Notes: a model not told the origin generated them from the letters alone. Shown: positions 49,192 through 58,423, counted from the first letter of the stretch. The stretch: DNA of 64,000 bases from CAWFLT01 sp963816795 (GCA_963816795.1 CAWFLT010000017.1:1-64000); one strand, 5' to 3'. Numbers and translations are program-made.

Positions 49192-49881
49192 CTAGCGGCC
49201 TCTCGACTTCCGGCGCGAGTGTTGGTGCGCGCTTGTCCCGTACGCCGCAAGGAACACACGTACACCTTCCGCCGCATGCTGGCGAAGCGCCGGCGCCTTC
49301 GGAATCGCGTCGTCTCCCAGCAACATGGCCTGGTTCAAAGGAGCCGACATGATCAGCCAGTTGAATTGAGATGCCGCAACCAGGGGATCGTCGATCGCGA
49401 GAAGACCGCGATCCGCCAGATCCTCGAACGTGGCGGCCAGCGCCCTCATTGCGCGCTGAGGTCCGCGTTCATGGAGAACCCTGGCCAACTCCGGGAAACG
49501 ACTGACCTCGCCGATCACCAGGCGGCGGAGCTGCATCAGCCGCGGCGTGAGCACGATCGTGAGCTGCCGGGAGGCGTAGCTCCGGAGGTATTCGCCGACG
49601 TCGCGGTCATCGGCAAAGGCCGGCATCGCGTTGAGCACCTCGTCACCCGCCGCATCGGTCAAGGTCGTCACGATCTCGACGAAGAGCGCTTCCTTCTTCG
49701 CGAAATGCTGGTAGACGGTCTGCTTCGAGACGGCGGATCGTGCGGCGACCTCATCCATGCTCGTGCCGAGATAACCTCGCTTGAGAAAGACCTCCGTGGC
49801 AGCGTGAAGAATCGCGCTGTGCTTGCTCGGAGAACGGCGCGATCCTTGTCTCCGGCCGCGATTCGGCGATGTGTATGGCAT
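49192..49881 (-). CDS. TetR/AcrR-family regulator
   Basis: 229 residues. HTH: HSAILHAATEVFLKRGYLGT, SMDEVAARSAVSKQTVYQHF, AKKEALFVEIV. The C-terminal ligand domain (RLMQLRRLVIGEVSRFPELA) matches the AcrR-like TetR_C type. A palindromic operator lies 31 bases upstream of the start, so it probably represses itself and the DUF1569 gene. Ligand unknown. Confidence 0.88.
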   Translation of the reverse strand: MPYTSPNRGRRQGSRRSPSKHSAILHAATEVFLKRGYLGTSMDEVAARSAVSKQTVYQHFAKKEALFVEIVTTLTDAAGDEVLNAMPAFADDRDVGEYLRSYASRQLTIVLTPRLMQLRRLVIGEVSRFPELARVLHERGPQRAMRALAATFEDLADRGLLAIDDPLVAASQFNWLIMSAPLNQAMLLGDDAIPKAPALRQHAAEGVRVFLAAYGTSAHQHSRRKSRGR

Positions 49882-49911
49882 GAGGGGGTCCGACTGGCGT
49901 TCCAGATGGGT

Positions 49912-49926
49912 ACTATACGGTCTAGT
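49912..49926 (-). promoter_or_regulatory. TetR-type operator
   Basis: ACTATACGGTCTAGT is palindromic at 12 of 15 positions, with ACTA/TAGT arms and AC/GT core. Such sequences are typical TetR boxes. It sits 31 bases upstream of the TetR start; a further TAGTC copy follows directly. Confidence 0.65.
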
Positions 49927-50143
49927 CTAGTCAGAGTCAACAGCCGGACCGGCAACACCAATCGGTGACGGGCTCGTCAGCCGGAACCACGTTTGGCTTT
50001 CGCTCTGTGCGCGCCAGTGATTGCCCGCGAGAGGGCCGGCCGCGCGACTGATGCGCTAACATAACGCGATCAAGGATTCGTGACGGGAAGACGCGGCGCC
50101 GCCCGACTCGACCGACCGAGCGCTACGGAATGGAGTGTCTCTG

Positions 50144-50804
50144 ATGGTCCCACACCGCTTTCGCTCGAGCCGCGCTCTTCCTGTCGTCACCTTCACGCTC
50201 GTCCTCGCGGCGATGCTGACGGCGTGTGGCCGCGGCGACGACACACTCGCGGCCAGCAAGCAAGCGGTCGCGGCGGCCGGCGCCCGCACCGCCTCCACCG
50301 CCGCCGCGCGAGCTCACCTGGAGCAGGAAGGTCGACATGACGCTCTGGTCCCAGGTCCGGGTGAGGACCTACAAGGCCGCGCTGATGCAGGAACCGCCGC
50401 GTCCACTCGCCATCCTGCGCATCCCGCGGATCAAGCTCGAGGTGCCGGTCTACGACGGCACCACCGACGCGGTGCTCGACCTCGCAGCCGGCCGGATCGA
50501 GGACACGGCCATGCCCGGGACGTCGGGCAACGTCGGCATTGCCGCCCACCGGGACGGCTTTTTCCGGGTGCTGAAGGACATCAAGGAAGGCGACGCGCTG
50601 GTGCTGGACACGCCGGCCGCCACCGAGCACTACCGCGTCGAATGGATCCGAATCACCATCCCGGAGGACGTCAGCGTGATCGACCCGACGCCTGGTCCCG
50701 CGGTCACGCTCGTCGGGTGCTACCCGTTCTACTACCAAGGCTCGGCCCCCAAGCGGTTCATCGTGCGCGCGGTGCCTGCGGCGGGACCGCCACCGGGCAA
50801 CTGA
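50144..50804 (+). CDS. Sortase (class D-like) with lipoprotein-type N-terminus (one frameshift)
   Basis: The N-terminal frame (MVPHRFRSSRALPVVTFTLV) has a signal with lipobox-like LTAC. After a shift near 50310 the sortase domain follows: PLAILRIPRIKLEVPVYDGT, GNVGIAAHRDGFFRVL with the catalytic His, ITLVGCYPF-like VTLVGCYPFYYQGSAPKRF with the catalytic Cys, and the catalytic Arg in KRFIVRA. It is a transpeptidase that cleaves a sorting signal and links proteins to an amine. Sortases are unusual in diderm bacteria. I see no LPxTG-type substrate nearby. The shift lies between leader and enzyme, so the joined N-terminus is less certain. Confidence 0.82.
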
Positions 50805-50816
50805 CCTCAGCCACCC

Positions 50817-50887
50817 TTCGCTAAGACGCTCGCTTCGCTCGCAGCTTCGGGTGGCAGGCCAGACATCGCTAAACGCTCGCTTCGCTC
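50817..50887. repeat. Two direct copies of a ~22-base repeat before the hybrid kinase
   Basis: TCGCTAAGACGCTCGCTTCG at 50818 and TCGCTAAACGCTCGCTTCGC at 50866 are near-identical direct copies, 48 bases apart, with internal dyad (AGCG/CGCT). The second copy abuts the kinase ATG and replaces any ribosome-binding site there. It resembles dispersed REP-like intergenic repeats. Confidence 0.6.
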
Positions 50888-53869
50888 ATGACAATTGCCA
50901 AACGTTTGATCATCCTGCTGACGGTGCCGCTGGCCGCGCTGGTGGGACTTGGGATCTTCACCCGCCTGCAGCTCGAACACATCGAGGAGCGCAGCCGGTT
51001 CGTGGCGGAATCGCGAATCGTCGCCCTGGCGACACTGGGAAATCTCTCGAGGAGCTTCGCCGAGCTGCGCGTGAACCTGCGCAGCCATCTGCTGGCCACG
51101 ACCGACGCGCAACGCGCTGCCGCCCGCCGGCTGTTCGACGATGACGAACAGGACGTCAACCGCCGCATCCGCGAGTACGCGGACCGCCTGGTCCTCGGCG
51201 ACAAAGACCGCCGGGTGCTCAATGAATACCAGATGCTCAGCCGGGAGTGGATCGCTGGCGCGAAGCAGATCATGTCGCTGGCCGATCAAGGCCGTGGTGC
51301 GGAAGCGCTGGCGCTTTTCAACGGCAGCATCGCCGACCTCGGCCCGCGTCTCAGCAAAGTGTCCAACGAATGGATCGCGGCCGACCAGGAAGCCGCGACG
51401 GCCGCAGGACAAGAATCGATCGCGGGCGTCGAACGGTTTCAGCGAAACATGCTCGTGGCCAACGCGGCGGCCTTGCTCCTGGCCAGCCTGCTGGGCTTTG
51501 TGACCTTCCGCCGCATCGTCACACCGATTCAGGCGCTCGAAGCGTCGGTCAAGACCATCGCCGCCGGCGACTACCAGAGGGCCGTGCCCTTTGTCGGCGC
51601 GACGGACGAAACCGGTGGTCTGGCGCGCTCGATCGACGTCCTCAAACAGGGCGCTGCCGCAATGGACGAGCAACGCTGGGTCAAGTCCAACATCTCCAGA
51701 CTGACCGGCGAGTTGCAGGGTGCGGCTTCACTTGCGGAGTTCGGCGACCGCCTGCTTTCAGGTCTCGTGCCGATGGTGGGTGGCGGCATCGCGGGTTTCT
51801 ATGTCTTCGACGAAAAGACCAGAGCGCTGCAGCGGGTCTCCGTGTACGGCCTGGCCGACGCCTCTGACGCCGCCAGTTCGGTCCGGCTCGGTGAGGGGCT
51901 GGTCGGCCAGTGCGCGCACGAGCGAAGAGCCACCACGCTCACGAATCTTCCGCCAGGTTACTTCCGCATCGCCTCCGGTCTGGGCCAGGCGGCGCCGCTC
52001 CAGGCCACGGCGCTGCCGGCGATGTCCAAGGACGCCGTGCTCGGGGTTCTCGAAGTGGCGTCTTTCCGCTCGTTCAACACGCAGGAGAAGTCCCTGCTCG
52101 ACGAACTGCTGCCGGTGGTGGCCATGAGCCTGGACATTCTGCAGCGAAACCTTCGCACGCAGGAGTTGCTCGGCCAGACCCGGGAGCAGGCGAACCAGCT
52201 GGAAGAACAGGCGAAGGAGCTCGTCGGCGCCAAGCTCAAGGCCGAGGAAGCCACCGAGATGAAATCCATGTTCCTCGCGAACATGAGCCACGAGATCCGC
52301 ACGCCGATGAACGCGATCATCGGCCTTTCGCATCTCGCCCTCAAAACACCGCTTTCGCCCAAGCAGCGTGACTACATCGGCAAGATCCACAATGCCGGCA
52401 CCTCGCTGCTGGCGGTCATCAACGACATCCTCGACTTCTCCAAGATCGAGGCTGGCAGGCTCGACATCGAGACCACCGACCTGAAGCTCGATGACGTCAT
52501 CAGCTCGGTGACGACGCTGACGGCGCAGAAGGCACACGAGAAGGGACTCGAGTTCCTGGTGCACGTCGCGCCGGACATCCCGGAGCACCTGCTCGGCGAT
52601 CCGGTTCGCCTGACCCAGATTCTGACCAATTGCGTCAACAACGCCGTGAAGTTCACCGACCGCGGCGAAATCCGGGTCAACATCGAACAACTCGAACGCA
52701 CGGGCGACAAAGTGCAACTGAAGTGTTCCGTGCGCGACACCGGGATCGGGATGACGCCCGAGCAATCGGCGAAACTGTTCCAGCCGTTTACACAGGCCGA
52801 CATGTCGACGACGCGCAAGCACGGCGGCACGGGCCTGGGCCTCACCATCTGCCGCCGGCTGGTGGAGTTGATGGGCGGTCGCATCTGGCTTGAAAGCGAG
52901 CCGGGCGTCGGCACGACGTTCCATTTCACGCTCTGGCTTGGCGTCGGCGCCGCGCAGGGTTCGGGGAAGCGTGTTCCTGAGAAGCTCGCCCGGCTCCGCG
53001 TGCTCGTCGTGGACGACAACGCCGCCGCGCGCGAGATTCTGCAGGAGCCGTTGAGCGGCGTGGTCGGCCGCGTGGATGCCGTCGCGTCCGGTGCGGAAGC
53101 GATCACCGCGATTCGGGAGCACGACGCCACTGATCAGCCGTACGACATGATCTTCATGGATTGGCGCATGCCAGGCATGGACGGGTTGCAGGCCAGTCGC
53201 CACATCAAGAGCGACGAGACGTTGAGCCATCAGCCGGCCATCGTGCTCGTCACGGCGTTCGGGCGCGAGGAAGTCCGCGAGGAAGCCGAGCGACTGCAGC
53301 TCGACGGATTTCTCGTCAAGCCGGTCACCAAGTCCATGCTCGTCGATACCCTGGTGAATCTCTTCAGCCATAGCGATGAAGAGACCAGCACGGCGGTGGC
53401 GGGTCTCCAGGCGACGCCGCTTCGCGGCGCGCGGATTCTCCTCGCCGAGGACAACGAGATCAATCAGCAAATCGCCAGCGAGCTCCTCGAAGGCGTTGGA
53501 GCGATCGTCACCATCGCCAACAACGGACGCGAGGCGGTCGAGATGCTGTGGAGCGACCAGTCACCACCATTCGATGTGGTGTTGATGGACCTGCAGATGC
53601 CCGAGATGGACGGCTACCAGGCGACGGCAAAGCTCCGTTCCGACACGCGCTTTGCCACGCTGCCGATCATCGCGATGACCGCGCACGCCACCATCGAAGA
53701 ACGCCAGCGCTGCCTCGCCGCCGGCATGAACGACCACATCGCCAAGCCGATTGATCCGGGCAATTTGTTCGCGACCGTGGGTCGATTCTACGCACGGGCG
53801 GAAGTCGGCCCGGCCGATGTGGACGCCGGTCCTGCGCCCGCTCCAGCGTTCACCGGAGGACGCTCATGA
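50888..53869 (+). CDS. Membrane hybrid histidine kinase: HAMP-GAF-HisKA-HATPase-REC-REC
   Basis: 993 residues, intact. Two membrane helices (about 7-25 and 190-207) enclose a helical periplasmic sensor; then HAMP (208-260), GAF (270-415), HisKA with His468 in MFLANMSHEIRTPMNAIIGL, HATPase with NCVNNAVKFTDRG and RDTGIGMTPEQ, GGTGLGLTICRRLVELMGG, and two receivers with phosphoacceptors Asp758 (IFMDWRMPGMDG) and Asp901 (VLMDLQMPEMDG). The frame ends GGRS just before an Hpt domain encoded one frame over, so the native protein may be longer. It has the plan of BarA/TodS-type phosphorelay kinases. Stimulus unknown. Confidence 0.93.
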   Translation: MTIAKRLIILLTVPLAALVGLGIFTRLQLEHIEERSRFVAESRIVALATLGNLSRSFAELRVNLRSHLLATTDAQRAAARRLFDDDEQDVNRRIREYADRLVLGDKDRRVLNEYQMLSREWIAGAKQIMSLADQGRGAEALALFNGSIADLGPRLSKVSNEWIAADQEAATAAGQESIAGVERFQRNMLVANAAALLLASLLGFVTFRRIVTPIQALEASVKTIAAGDYQRAVPFVGATDETGGLARSIDVLKQGAAAMDEQRWVKSNISRLTGELQGAASLAEFGDRLLSGLVPMVGGGIAGFYVFDEKTRALQRVSVYGLADASDAASSVRLGEGLVGQCAHERRATTLTNLPPGYFRIASGLGQAAPLQATALPAMSKDAVLGVLEVASFRSFNTQEKSLLDELLPVVAMSLDILQRNLRTQELLGQTREQANQLEEQAKELVGAKLKAEEATEMKSMFLANMSHEIRTPMNAIIGLSHLALKTPLSPKQRDYIGKIHNAGTSLLAVINDILDFSKIEAGRLDIETTDLKLDDVISSVTTLTAQKAHEKGLEFLVHVAPDIPEHLLGDPVRLTQILTNCVNNAVKFTDRGEIRVNIEQLERTGDKVQLKCSVRDTGIGMTPEQSAKLFQPFTQADMSTTRKHGGTGLGLTICRRLVELMGGRIWLESEPGVGTTFHFTLWLGVGAAQGSGKRVPEKLARLRVLVVDDNAAAREILQEPLSGVVGRVDAVASGAEAITAIREHDATDQPYDMIFMDWRMPGMDGLQASRHIKSDETLSHQPAIVLVTAFGREEVREEAERLQLDGFLVKPVTKSMLVDTLVNLFSHSDEETSTAVAGLQATPLRGARILLAEDNEINQQIASELLEGVGAIVTIANNGREAVEMLWSDQSPPFDVVLMDLQMPEMDGYQATAKLRSDTRFATLPIIAMTAHATIEERQRCLAAGMNDHIAKPIDPGNLFATVGRFYARAEVGPADVDAGPAPAPAFTGGRS

Positions 53870-54495
53870 CCTGCCGTCGATTGCCGGCCTCGATACGAAG
53901 GCTGGGCTCTTACGTGTCGGCGATAATCGCCAGCTCTATCTGAAGCTGCTCGGCCAGTTCGTCGAGCAACAAGGCCCGGCACATCGAGCAGATCGCCGAC
54001 GCATTGTCCAGGAAGGACAACGCACTCGCCGAGCGGCTTGCGCACACGCTCAGGGGTGTGGCCGGTCAACTCGGCGCCACGCACGTGCAATCCACTGCCG
54101 GCACGTTGGAACAATTGATTCGCGACCGCGCCGAGGCGAAGGTCGTCGAGGCCGCCAGAGAACAGGTCGCCGCTCAACTGATCCCGCTGGTCACAGCATT
54201 GCGAGCCGCGCTCCCTCCAACCGCCACCGACGCTCCAGAGCCCTCCATGCCCGCGACCCCGCCGAACTCTGCACAATCTCGCGAGGCCGCGGCGCGCTTG
54301 ACCGCACTGCTCTCGGAACGTGATCCCGGGGCTGCTGATTTTCTCGAGACAAATCACGCGGCGCTGCGTCCGCTGTTCGGCGATGGAACGTGGCGGGAGT
54401 TCAATGCCCTGGTCCAGGGGTACGACTTTGAAGATGCGCAGGTGCAGTTGGAGCAGGCGCTCGAGTCTGCGCGCTACAGGGAGCCTCCGCCGTGA
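53866..54495 (+). CDS. Histidine phosphotransfer (Hpt) domain, frameshifted; probably the end of the hybrid kinase
   Basis: Starting in one frame with DLPSIAGLDTKAGLLRVGDN and RQLYLKLLGQFVEQQ, then after a shift near 53975 LSRKDNALAERLAHTLRGVA and GQLGATHVQSTAGTLEQLIR. The HTLRGVAGQLGA motif carries the phosphorylated His. A C-terminal part (about 90 residues, ending ALESARYREPPP) is not a known domain. The junction with the kinase has no proper start codon, so I infer that kinase and Hpt are one polypeptide of about 1200 residues separated by an indel near 53860. Passes phosphate on to a receiver, possibly the next gene. Confidence 0.75.
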
Positions 54496-55732
54496 AGGAT
54501 CTGTCCGAGAGCCGCGTCCTCATCGTGGACGACGCCAAGACCAATATCGACATCCTGGTCGAGGCCTTGCGTGGCGAGTACAAGCTGAGCGTCGCCCTCG
54601 ACGGCGAGGCCGCGCTTCGCAGCCGTCGAGAAGAGCCCACCCGACCTCGTGCTGCTCGACATCGTGATGCCCGGTCTCGATGGTTATGAGGTGTGCCGGC
54701 GACTGCGCGCGCACGAGCCGACGCGTGACGTGCCGGTGATTTTCCTCAGCTCGCTCGAGGACGTCAGGAACAAGGCACAGGGCTTCGAGGTGGGCGGCAA
54801 CGACTACCTGACCAAGCCGTTCGAGGTCCTGGAGATCAAAGCACGGGTCCGTTCGCTGCTCAAAGCCAAGGCGTACGCCGACGCCGTTCGCGAAGCGATG
54901 GCCCGGGACCTCCGGATCGCCCGCGAGATCCAGATGGGCATCCTGCCCGCGGACCTCGCGGCCGCCACGAAGGGCACCGGCCTCGACGTACACGCCATCA
55001 TCGAGCCGGCCCGTGAGGTCGGCGGCGATCTGTATGAAGTGCTGCGGGTCTCCGATCGTCGCGTCGTCGTGGCGCTGGGCGATGTGTCGGGCAAGGGAAT
55101 TCCAGCGGCAATCTTCATGGCGGTCACCGTGAGCGTGCTTCGCACGCTGGCCAGGCAGATTGCGGAGCCGGACGAGATCCTGCGCCGTCTCAACGACGAA
55201 CTGGCGGAACAGAATCCTCGCGGCATGTTCGTCACGCTGCAGTGTCTCGTGTTCGATCTGGAGCACGAGCGCGTGTCGTGTGCGACCGCCGGGCATCACC
55301 AGCTTGCGATCGTCTCGCCGGGCCGGGCGCCGCGGCTGGCCTGTCCGGCATCGGGCCGGCCGGCGGGACTCATGCCGCTCAATCCAATCGAGCGTGAGAC
55401 GTTTCCGCTCGTCCGCGGCGAGACGTTCGTGCTGTTCTCGGACGGCGTGTCGGAAGCGATGAACCGCGAAGAGGACTTCTACGGCGATGAACGACTGCTG
55501 GCCACGCTGGCCACGGCCTCAGACGCGACACCGGCTGAAATGGTGACGCGTGTGCTGGACTGACGTTCGTGCGTTCACCGCCGGGGCCAAGCAGTCGGAC
55601 GACATCACCCTCCTGGCCGTGCAGTACGGCTCTAGTGACGACCCGGTGTTGCCGAGCCATTCGCGACATAACACGGAGCACGCGGAGAACCGCACGGAGG
55701 CACGGAGCCAATACGGGTTTAAACCTTTCTGA
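54492..55732 (+). CDS. Receiver-PP2C/SpoIIE (RsbU-like) phosphatase response regulator (two frameshifts)
   Basis: N-terminal receiver: SRVLIVDDAKTNIDILVEAL, and after a shift near 54625 LVLLDIVMPGLDGYEVCRRL with the phosphoacceptor Asp and the Lys of DYLTKPFEVLEIKARV. Then a linker RIAREIQMGILPADL and a PP2C domain with REVGGDLYEVLRV, VVVALGDVSGKGIPAAIFMA, SCATAGHHQLAIVS, VLFSDGVSEAMNREEDFYGD and, past a shift near 55558, KQSDDITLLAVQYG. It should dephosphorylate an anti-sigma-antagonist in a partner-switching pathway. ATGA overlap with the Hpt gene. The last 25 residues are encoded by the left arm of a palindromic repeat. Confidence 0.87.
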
Positions 55733-55771
55733 CCCCGTGTTCCCCGTGTCTCTCCGCGCCTCCGTGTTATG
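55667..55771. repeat. Palindromic REP-like element at the 3' end of the PP2C gene
   Basis: CATAACACGGA at 55667 is exactly complementary to TCCGTGTTATG ending at 55771. The stems extend imperfectly inward (CGCGGAGA against TCTCCGCG). The loop holds shorter CACGGAGG-like copies. The element would fold into a hairpin of about 105 bases. It supplies the C-terminal codons and stop of the PP2C gene. Confidence 0.75.
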
Positions 55772-56010
55772 TGGCGAGGCTCTTAGACTTGCTCGTGCTC
55801 CAAAACCTGCCGTGGTCTCCCTGTCCATGCACGGCTCCGCAAACATGCGCGCGACCATGTCGTCAGCGTGCTCCGTGTTCTGGATCGGAGCGACAACTCG
55901 AGGCGCGGTTGGGTGTGCGCGTCGTGTTCTGAGATCGGGACGCGGTCGTTTCGCGGGATAATCCGGGTGGGCCGGCCGTCGCGTTGGCGGAGGCCGGCCA
56001 GCAGCCCCCT

Positions 56011-57207
56011 ATGCGCAAGGTCGACCTGACCAATTTCAAAGTTGCCACCAGCGAAACGGCTCGCAAGATCAACCGGCAGATCACCCTCAATCTTCTCCGC
56101 CGGCTGCAGCCGATGTCGCGCGCCGATCTGGCTCGTCGATCGGGCCTGCAGCGCAGCACGGTGTCCGCCATCGTCGATCAACTGATCGAAGAAGGCTGGG
56201 TCACCGAAGGCGCGATCAGCCGCGTGCCGCGCGGACGGCGCCCCAGATTCCTGCACCTCAACGCCGAGCGGGCCGGGATCATCGGCGTCGATCTGCGGCC
56301 GGAGACGACGACGGTCGGTCTCGCCGGCCTGGATGCGCGTTTCGTGTCGCAGACGGTGTGGCCGACGCCACGCGATCCGGAGCTGTTCATCTGCGAGCTG
56401 TCGAGATCGATCGCGGCCGTTCGCGCCGCACACCCGCGCATCGTCTGCGAAGGGATCGGCGTCAGCCTGCCGGGCCGCGTCGACGGATCCGGGCGGCTCA
56501 TCTTTGCGCCCAATCTCGGATGGCGGGACATCGACTTGCAGGCGAAGCTGGAATCGTCAATCGGACTGCCAGTGGCGCTCGACAATGCCGCGAATGCCTG
56601 TGCGCTCTCAGAGCTCTGGTTCGGCCATCACCCGGAACATGTGAAGCACCTCGTCGCGGTCACGGTGTCCGAAGGCGTCGGTGTTGGACTGCTGCTGAAC
56701 GGGCAACTGGTGCACGGCGCCCATGCCATGACCGGCGAGTTCGGCCACGTCAGCATCGACGAAGAGGGGCCGCTGTGCGCGTGCGGCAACCGCGGCTGCT
56801 GGGAGCGATACGCGTCCAACTCCGCCGCGATTCGGTACTTCACGGAAAACGCGGGACAGACCGACAGGCCGCCCGACCAGTCGCCGGTACGCTTCGACCA
56901 CATCCTCCGGCGTGCCGACGAGGGCGACGCCGGCGCCATCGAGGCGCTCGCCCGCATGGGCCGCTTCCTCGGCATCGGCCTGGCCGCGCTGACGACGGGC
57001 CTCGCGCCCGACGTGATCGTGATCGTCGGCGACGTCACGGCCGCGTGGGATCGGGTGGGCCCGTTCGTGATGAATGAAGTGCAGCGCCGCAGCCTGCCGG
57101 GGGCGTCCACCCGAATCGTGCCCACCGATCCCGCGACGCAGCCGCGATTGCGCGGCGCCGTCACGCTGGTCGTCCAGCAGCACTTTGGCGCGCCTGCGGT
57201 GGCGTAG
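56011..57207 (+). CDS. ROK-family transcriptional regulator (NagC/XylR type)
   Basis: About 398 residues from ATG 56011 (MRKVDLTNFKVATSETARKI); a TTG at 55984 is in frame. Winged HTH: NLLRRLQPMSRADLARRSGL and STVSAIVDQLIEEGWVTEG. ROK sugar-kinase fold: IIGVDLRPETTTVGLAGLDA, GIGVSLPGRVDGSGRLIFAP, VALDNAANACALSELWFG, TGEFGHVSIDEEGPLCACGN and the zinc motif CACGNRGCWE. Represses sugar-uptake or utilisation genes until the sugar binds. No sugar operon adjoins it, so the target is unclear. Downstream are transposon remains. Confidence 0.9.
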   Translation: MRKVDLTNFKVATSETARKINRQITLNLLRRLQPMSRADLARRSGLQRSTVSAIVDQLIEEGWVTEGAISRVPRGRRPRFLHLNAERAGIIGVDLRPETTTVGLAGLDARFVSQTVWPTPRDPELFICELSRSIAAVRAAHPRIVCEGIGVSLPGRVDGSGRLIFAPNLGWRDIDLQAKLESSIGLPVALDNAANACALSELWFGHHPEHVKHLVAVTVSEGVGVGLLLNGQLVHGAHAMTGEFGHVSIDEEGPLCACGNRGCWERYASNSAAIRYFTENAGQTDRPPDQSPVRFDHILRRADEGDAGAIEALARMGRFLGIGLAALTTGLAPDVIVIVGDVTAAWDRVGPFVMNEVQRRSLPGASTRIVPTDPATQPRLRGAVTLVVQQHFGAPAVA

Positions 57208-57499
57208 CCGGCGGAGCCGATGGCGCCGGCCTCCAATCGCAAGCGGCATGATCGGCAATCTCGCATGGCAAGCCATCAGGGCAATGCGTTCAATCCCGAT
57301 GGTAATGGGTCCGGCGCGGCTTTTCGGACGGACGAGGCCAGTAGTAGCCCGATTGCTTCACGCGGTTCGGCCCGGCTGCAGACGGCGGTCGCCGCGAACG
57401 GACGTCGACGCCGTGATCGCCGCGGCAGATCCCAACGTCAACCGAGTTGCGGGTCGGTGCCGCGCCGTCGCGGGCGCGAAGAAGTTTCGGTTCAAGAAC
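57208..57499. other. Intergenic region left of the IS4 remnant
   Basis: About 290 bases between the ROK gene and the first recognisable transposase codons. The frames covering it give only basic, low-information protein. It probably contains the degenerate 5' part of the insertion sequence; I see no left terminal repeat. Confidence 0.4.
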
Positions 57500-57965
57500 A
57501 AGCGTTGACGCTCGACGCCACGTTGATCGATCTGTGTGCGGAGATGTTCGAGTGGGCGGCGTTTCGCCGAACCAAGGGGGCGGTGAAGCTGCACTTCACG
57601 CTGGACCATGACGGCTATCTGCCCACGGCACTCGTGATCACCGAAGGCAGCGGCACGAGGTCACGGTGGCACGCCGACAGGCCTTTGTGCCCGGCACGAT
57701 TCTGATCCTCGATCGCGGCTACCTCGATTTCACGTGGTTCGCCCGACTGACCACCGCGGCGTGTTTTTCGGTCACCGGCATGAAGGACGGCACGGCCTAC
57801 GACGTCGTGAAGCGCCACCCCGTCCGCGATCGCGGCGATGTGGTCGCCGATGAGTGGATCGCGCTGCGCACGCCGCAGACGAGGACGAAGTACGAACCGG
57901 ACACCCGTTGCGCCGAGTGGAAGTCGTCTGCCGAAGGGCGACCGGTTGGGGTTCTTGCCGAATCA
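57500..57965 (+). mobile_element. IS4-family transposase remnant (frameshifted, both ends missing)
   Basis: Successive frames give LTLDATLIDLCAEMFEWAAF, RRTKGAVKLHFTLDHDGYLP and TALVITEGS, then ARRQAFVPGTILILDRGYLD, FTWFARLTTAACFSVTGMKD and GDVVADEWIALRTPQTRTKY. This is the DDE core of IS4-type transposases: first Asp in LDATLI, second in LDRGYLD, with the Y-rich segment. The N-terminal domain and the C-terminal Glu region are missing, and frames shift near 57655 and 57930. Not functional. Its right edge runs into the tail of an antitoxin gene. Confidence 0.72.
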
Positions 57966-57969
57966 TCTC

Positions 57970-58050
57970 GGCCTCGGCGCCCTGCGCGGACGACTCAAGA
58001 TCACGGGCGACATCGTCAGCACCGGCGTAAAGTGGGACGCCGGTGATTAA
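57970..58050 (+). pseudogene. 3' fragment of a Phd/VapB-type antitoxin
   Basis: The last 26 codons before the VapC start read GLGALRGRLKITGDIVSTGV and end KWDAGD. The LGxLrGrlxIxgDi pattern is the toxin-binding tail of Phd/YefM-type antitoxins. Its stop codon overlaps the GTG start of the PIN toxin, as in intact operons. The DNA-binding N-terminal half is gone, replaced by IS4 sequence. Confidence 0.6.
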
Positions 58051-58423
58051 TCTCGATACGCATATTCTCATCTTCGCGCTGACTGGAGCGGTGCGGGAGC
58101 GAGAGCGTCGTATTCTCGCGAGCCATACCTGGAGCATCTCGGCGATCGTGCTCTGGGAGCTGGCCAAGCTGTCACAGCTCCGCCGCGTCGACGTCGACCT
58201 CGAGGATCCCGAAGTTGTCCGGACGCTTTCATCCCTCCACCTGTGGCCGATCGATCTGCGGGTCTGCCGCGCCAGCACGCGACTTGATTTTTCTGGCGAT
58301 CCAGCGGCGATGCAGCTCATCGCGGAACGGCAACCAGCGTTGTCCACAACGTGCCGCTTCTGCACTCGGCGACCGGCGCATTCGCAGCTTCACGATTGCC
58401 CGCGTGGTGCCGCTCGCCGATGA
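58043..58423 (+). CDS. PIN-domain toxin (VapC) with damaged C-terminus
   Basis: Starts GTG 58043: INLDTHILIFALTGAV with the first PIN Asp, TWSISAIVLWELAKLSQLRR with the second acidic residue, and LDFSGDPA. After indels near 58305-58370 pieces of the last motif (NVPLL and DRRIR) appear in other frames, with the third acidic residue expected there. Either a damaged toxin or indel errors. Its antitoxin is truncated by the IS4 remnant; an unneutralised active VapC would be harmful, which favours real inactivation. Confidence 0.65.
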   Translation: MINLDTHILIFALTGAVRERERRILASHTWSISAIVLWELAKLSQLRRVDVDLEDPEVVRTLSSLHLWPIDLRVCRASTRLDFSGDPAAMQLIAERQPALSTTCRFCTRRPAHSQLHDCPRGAARR

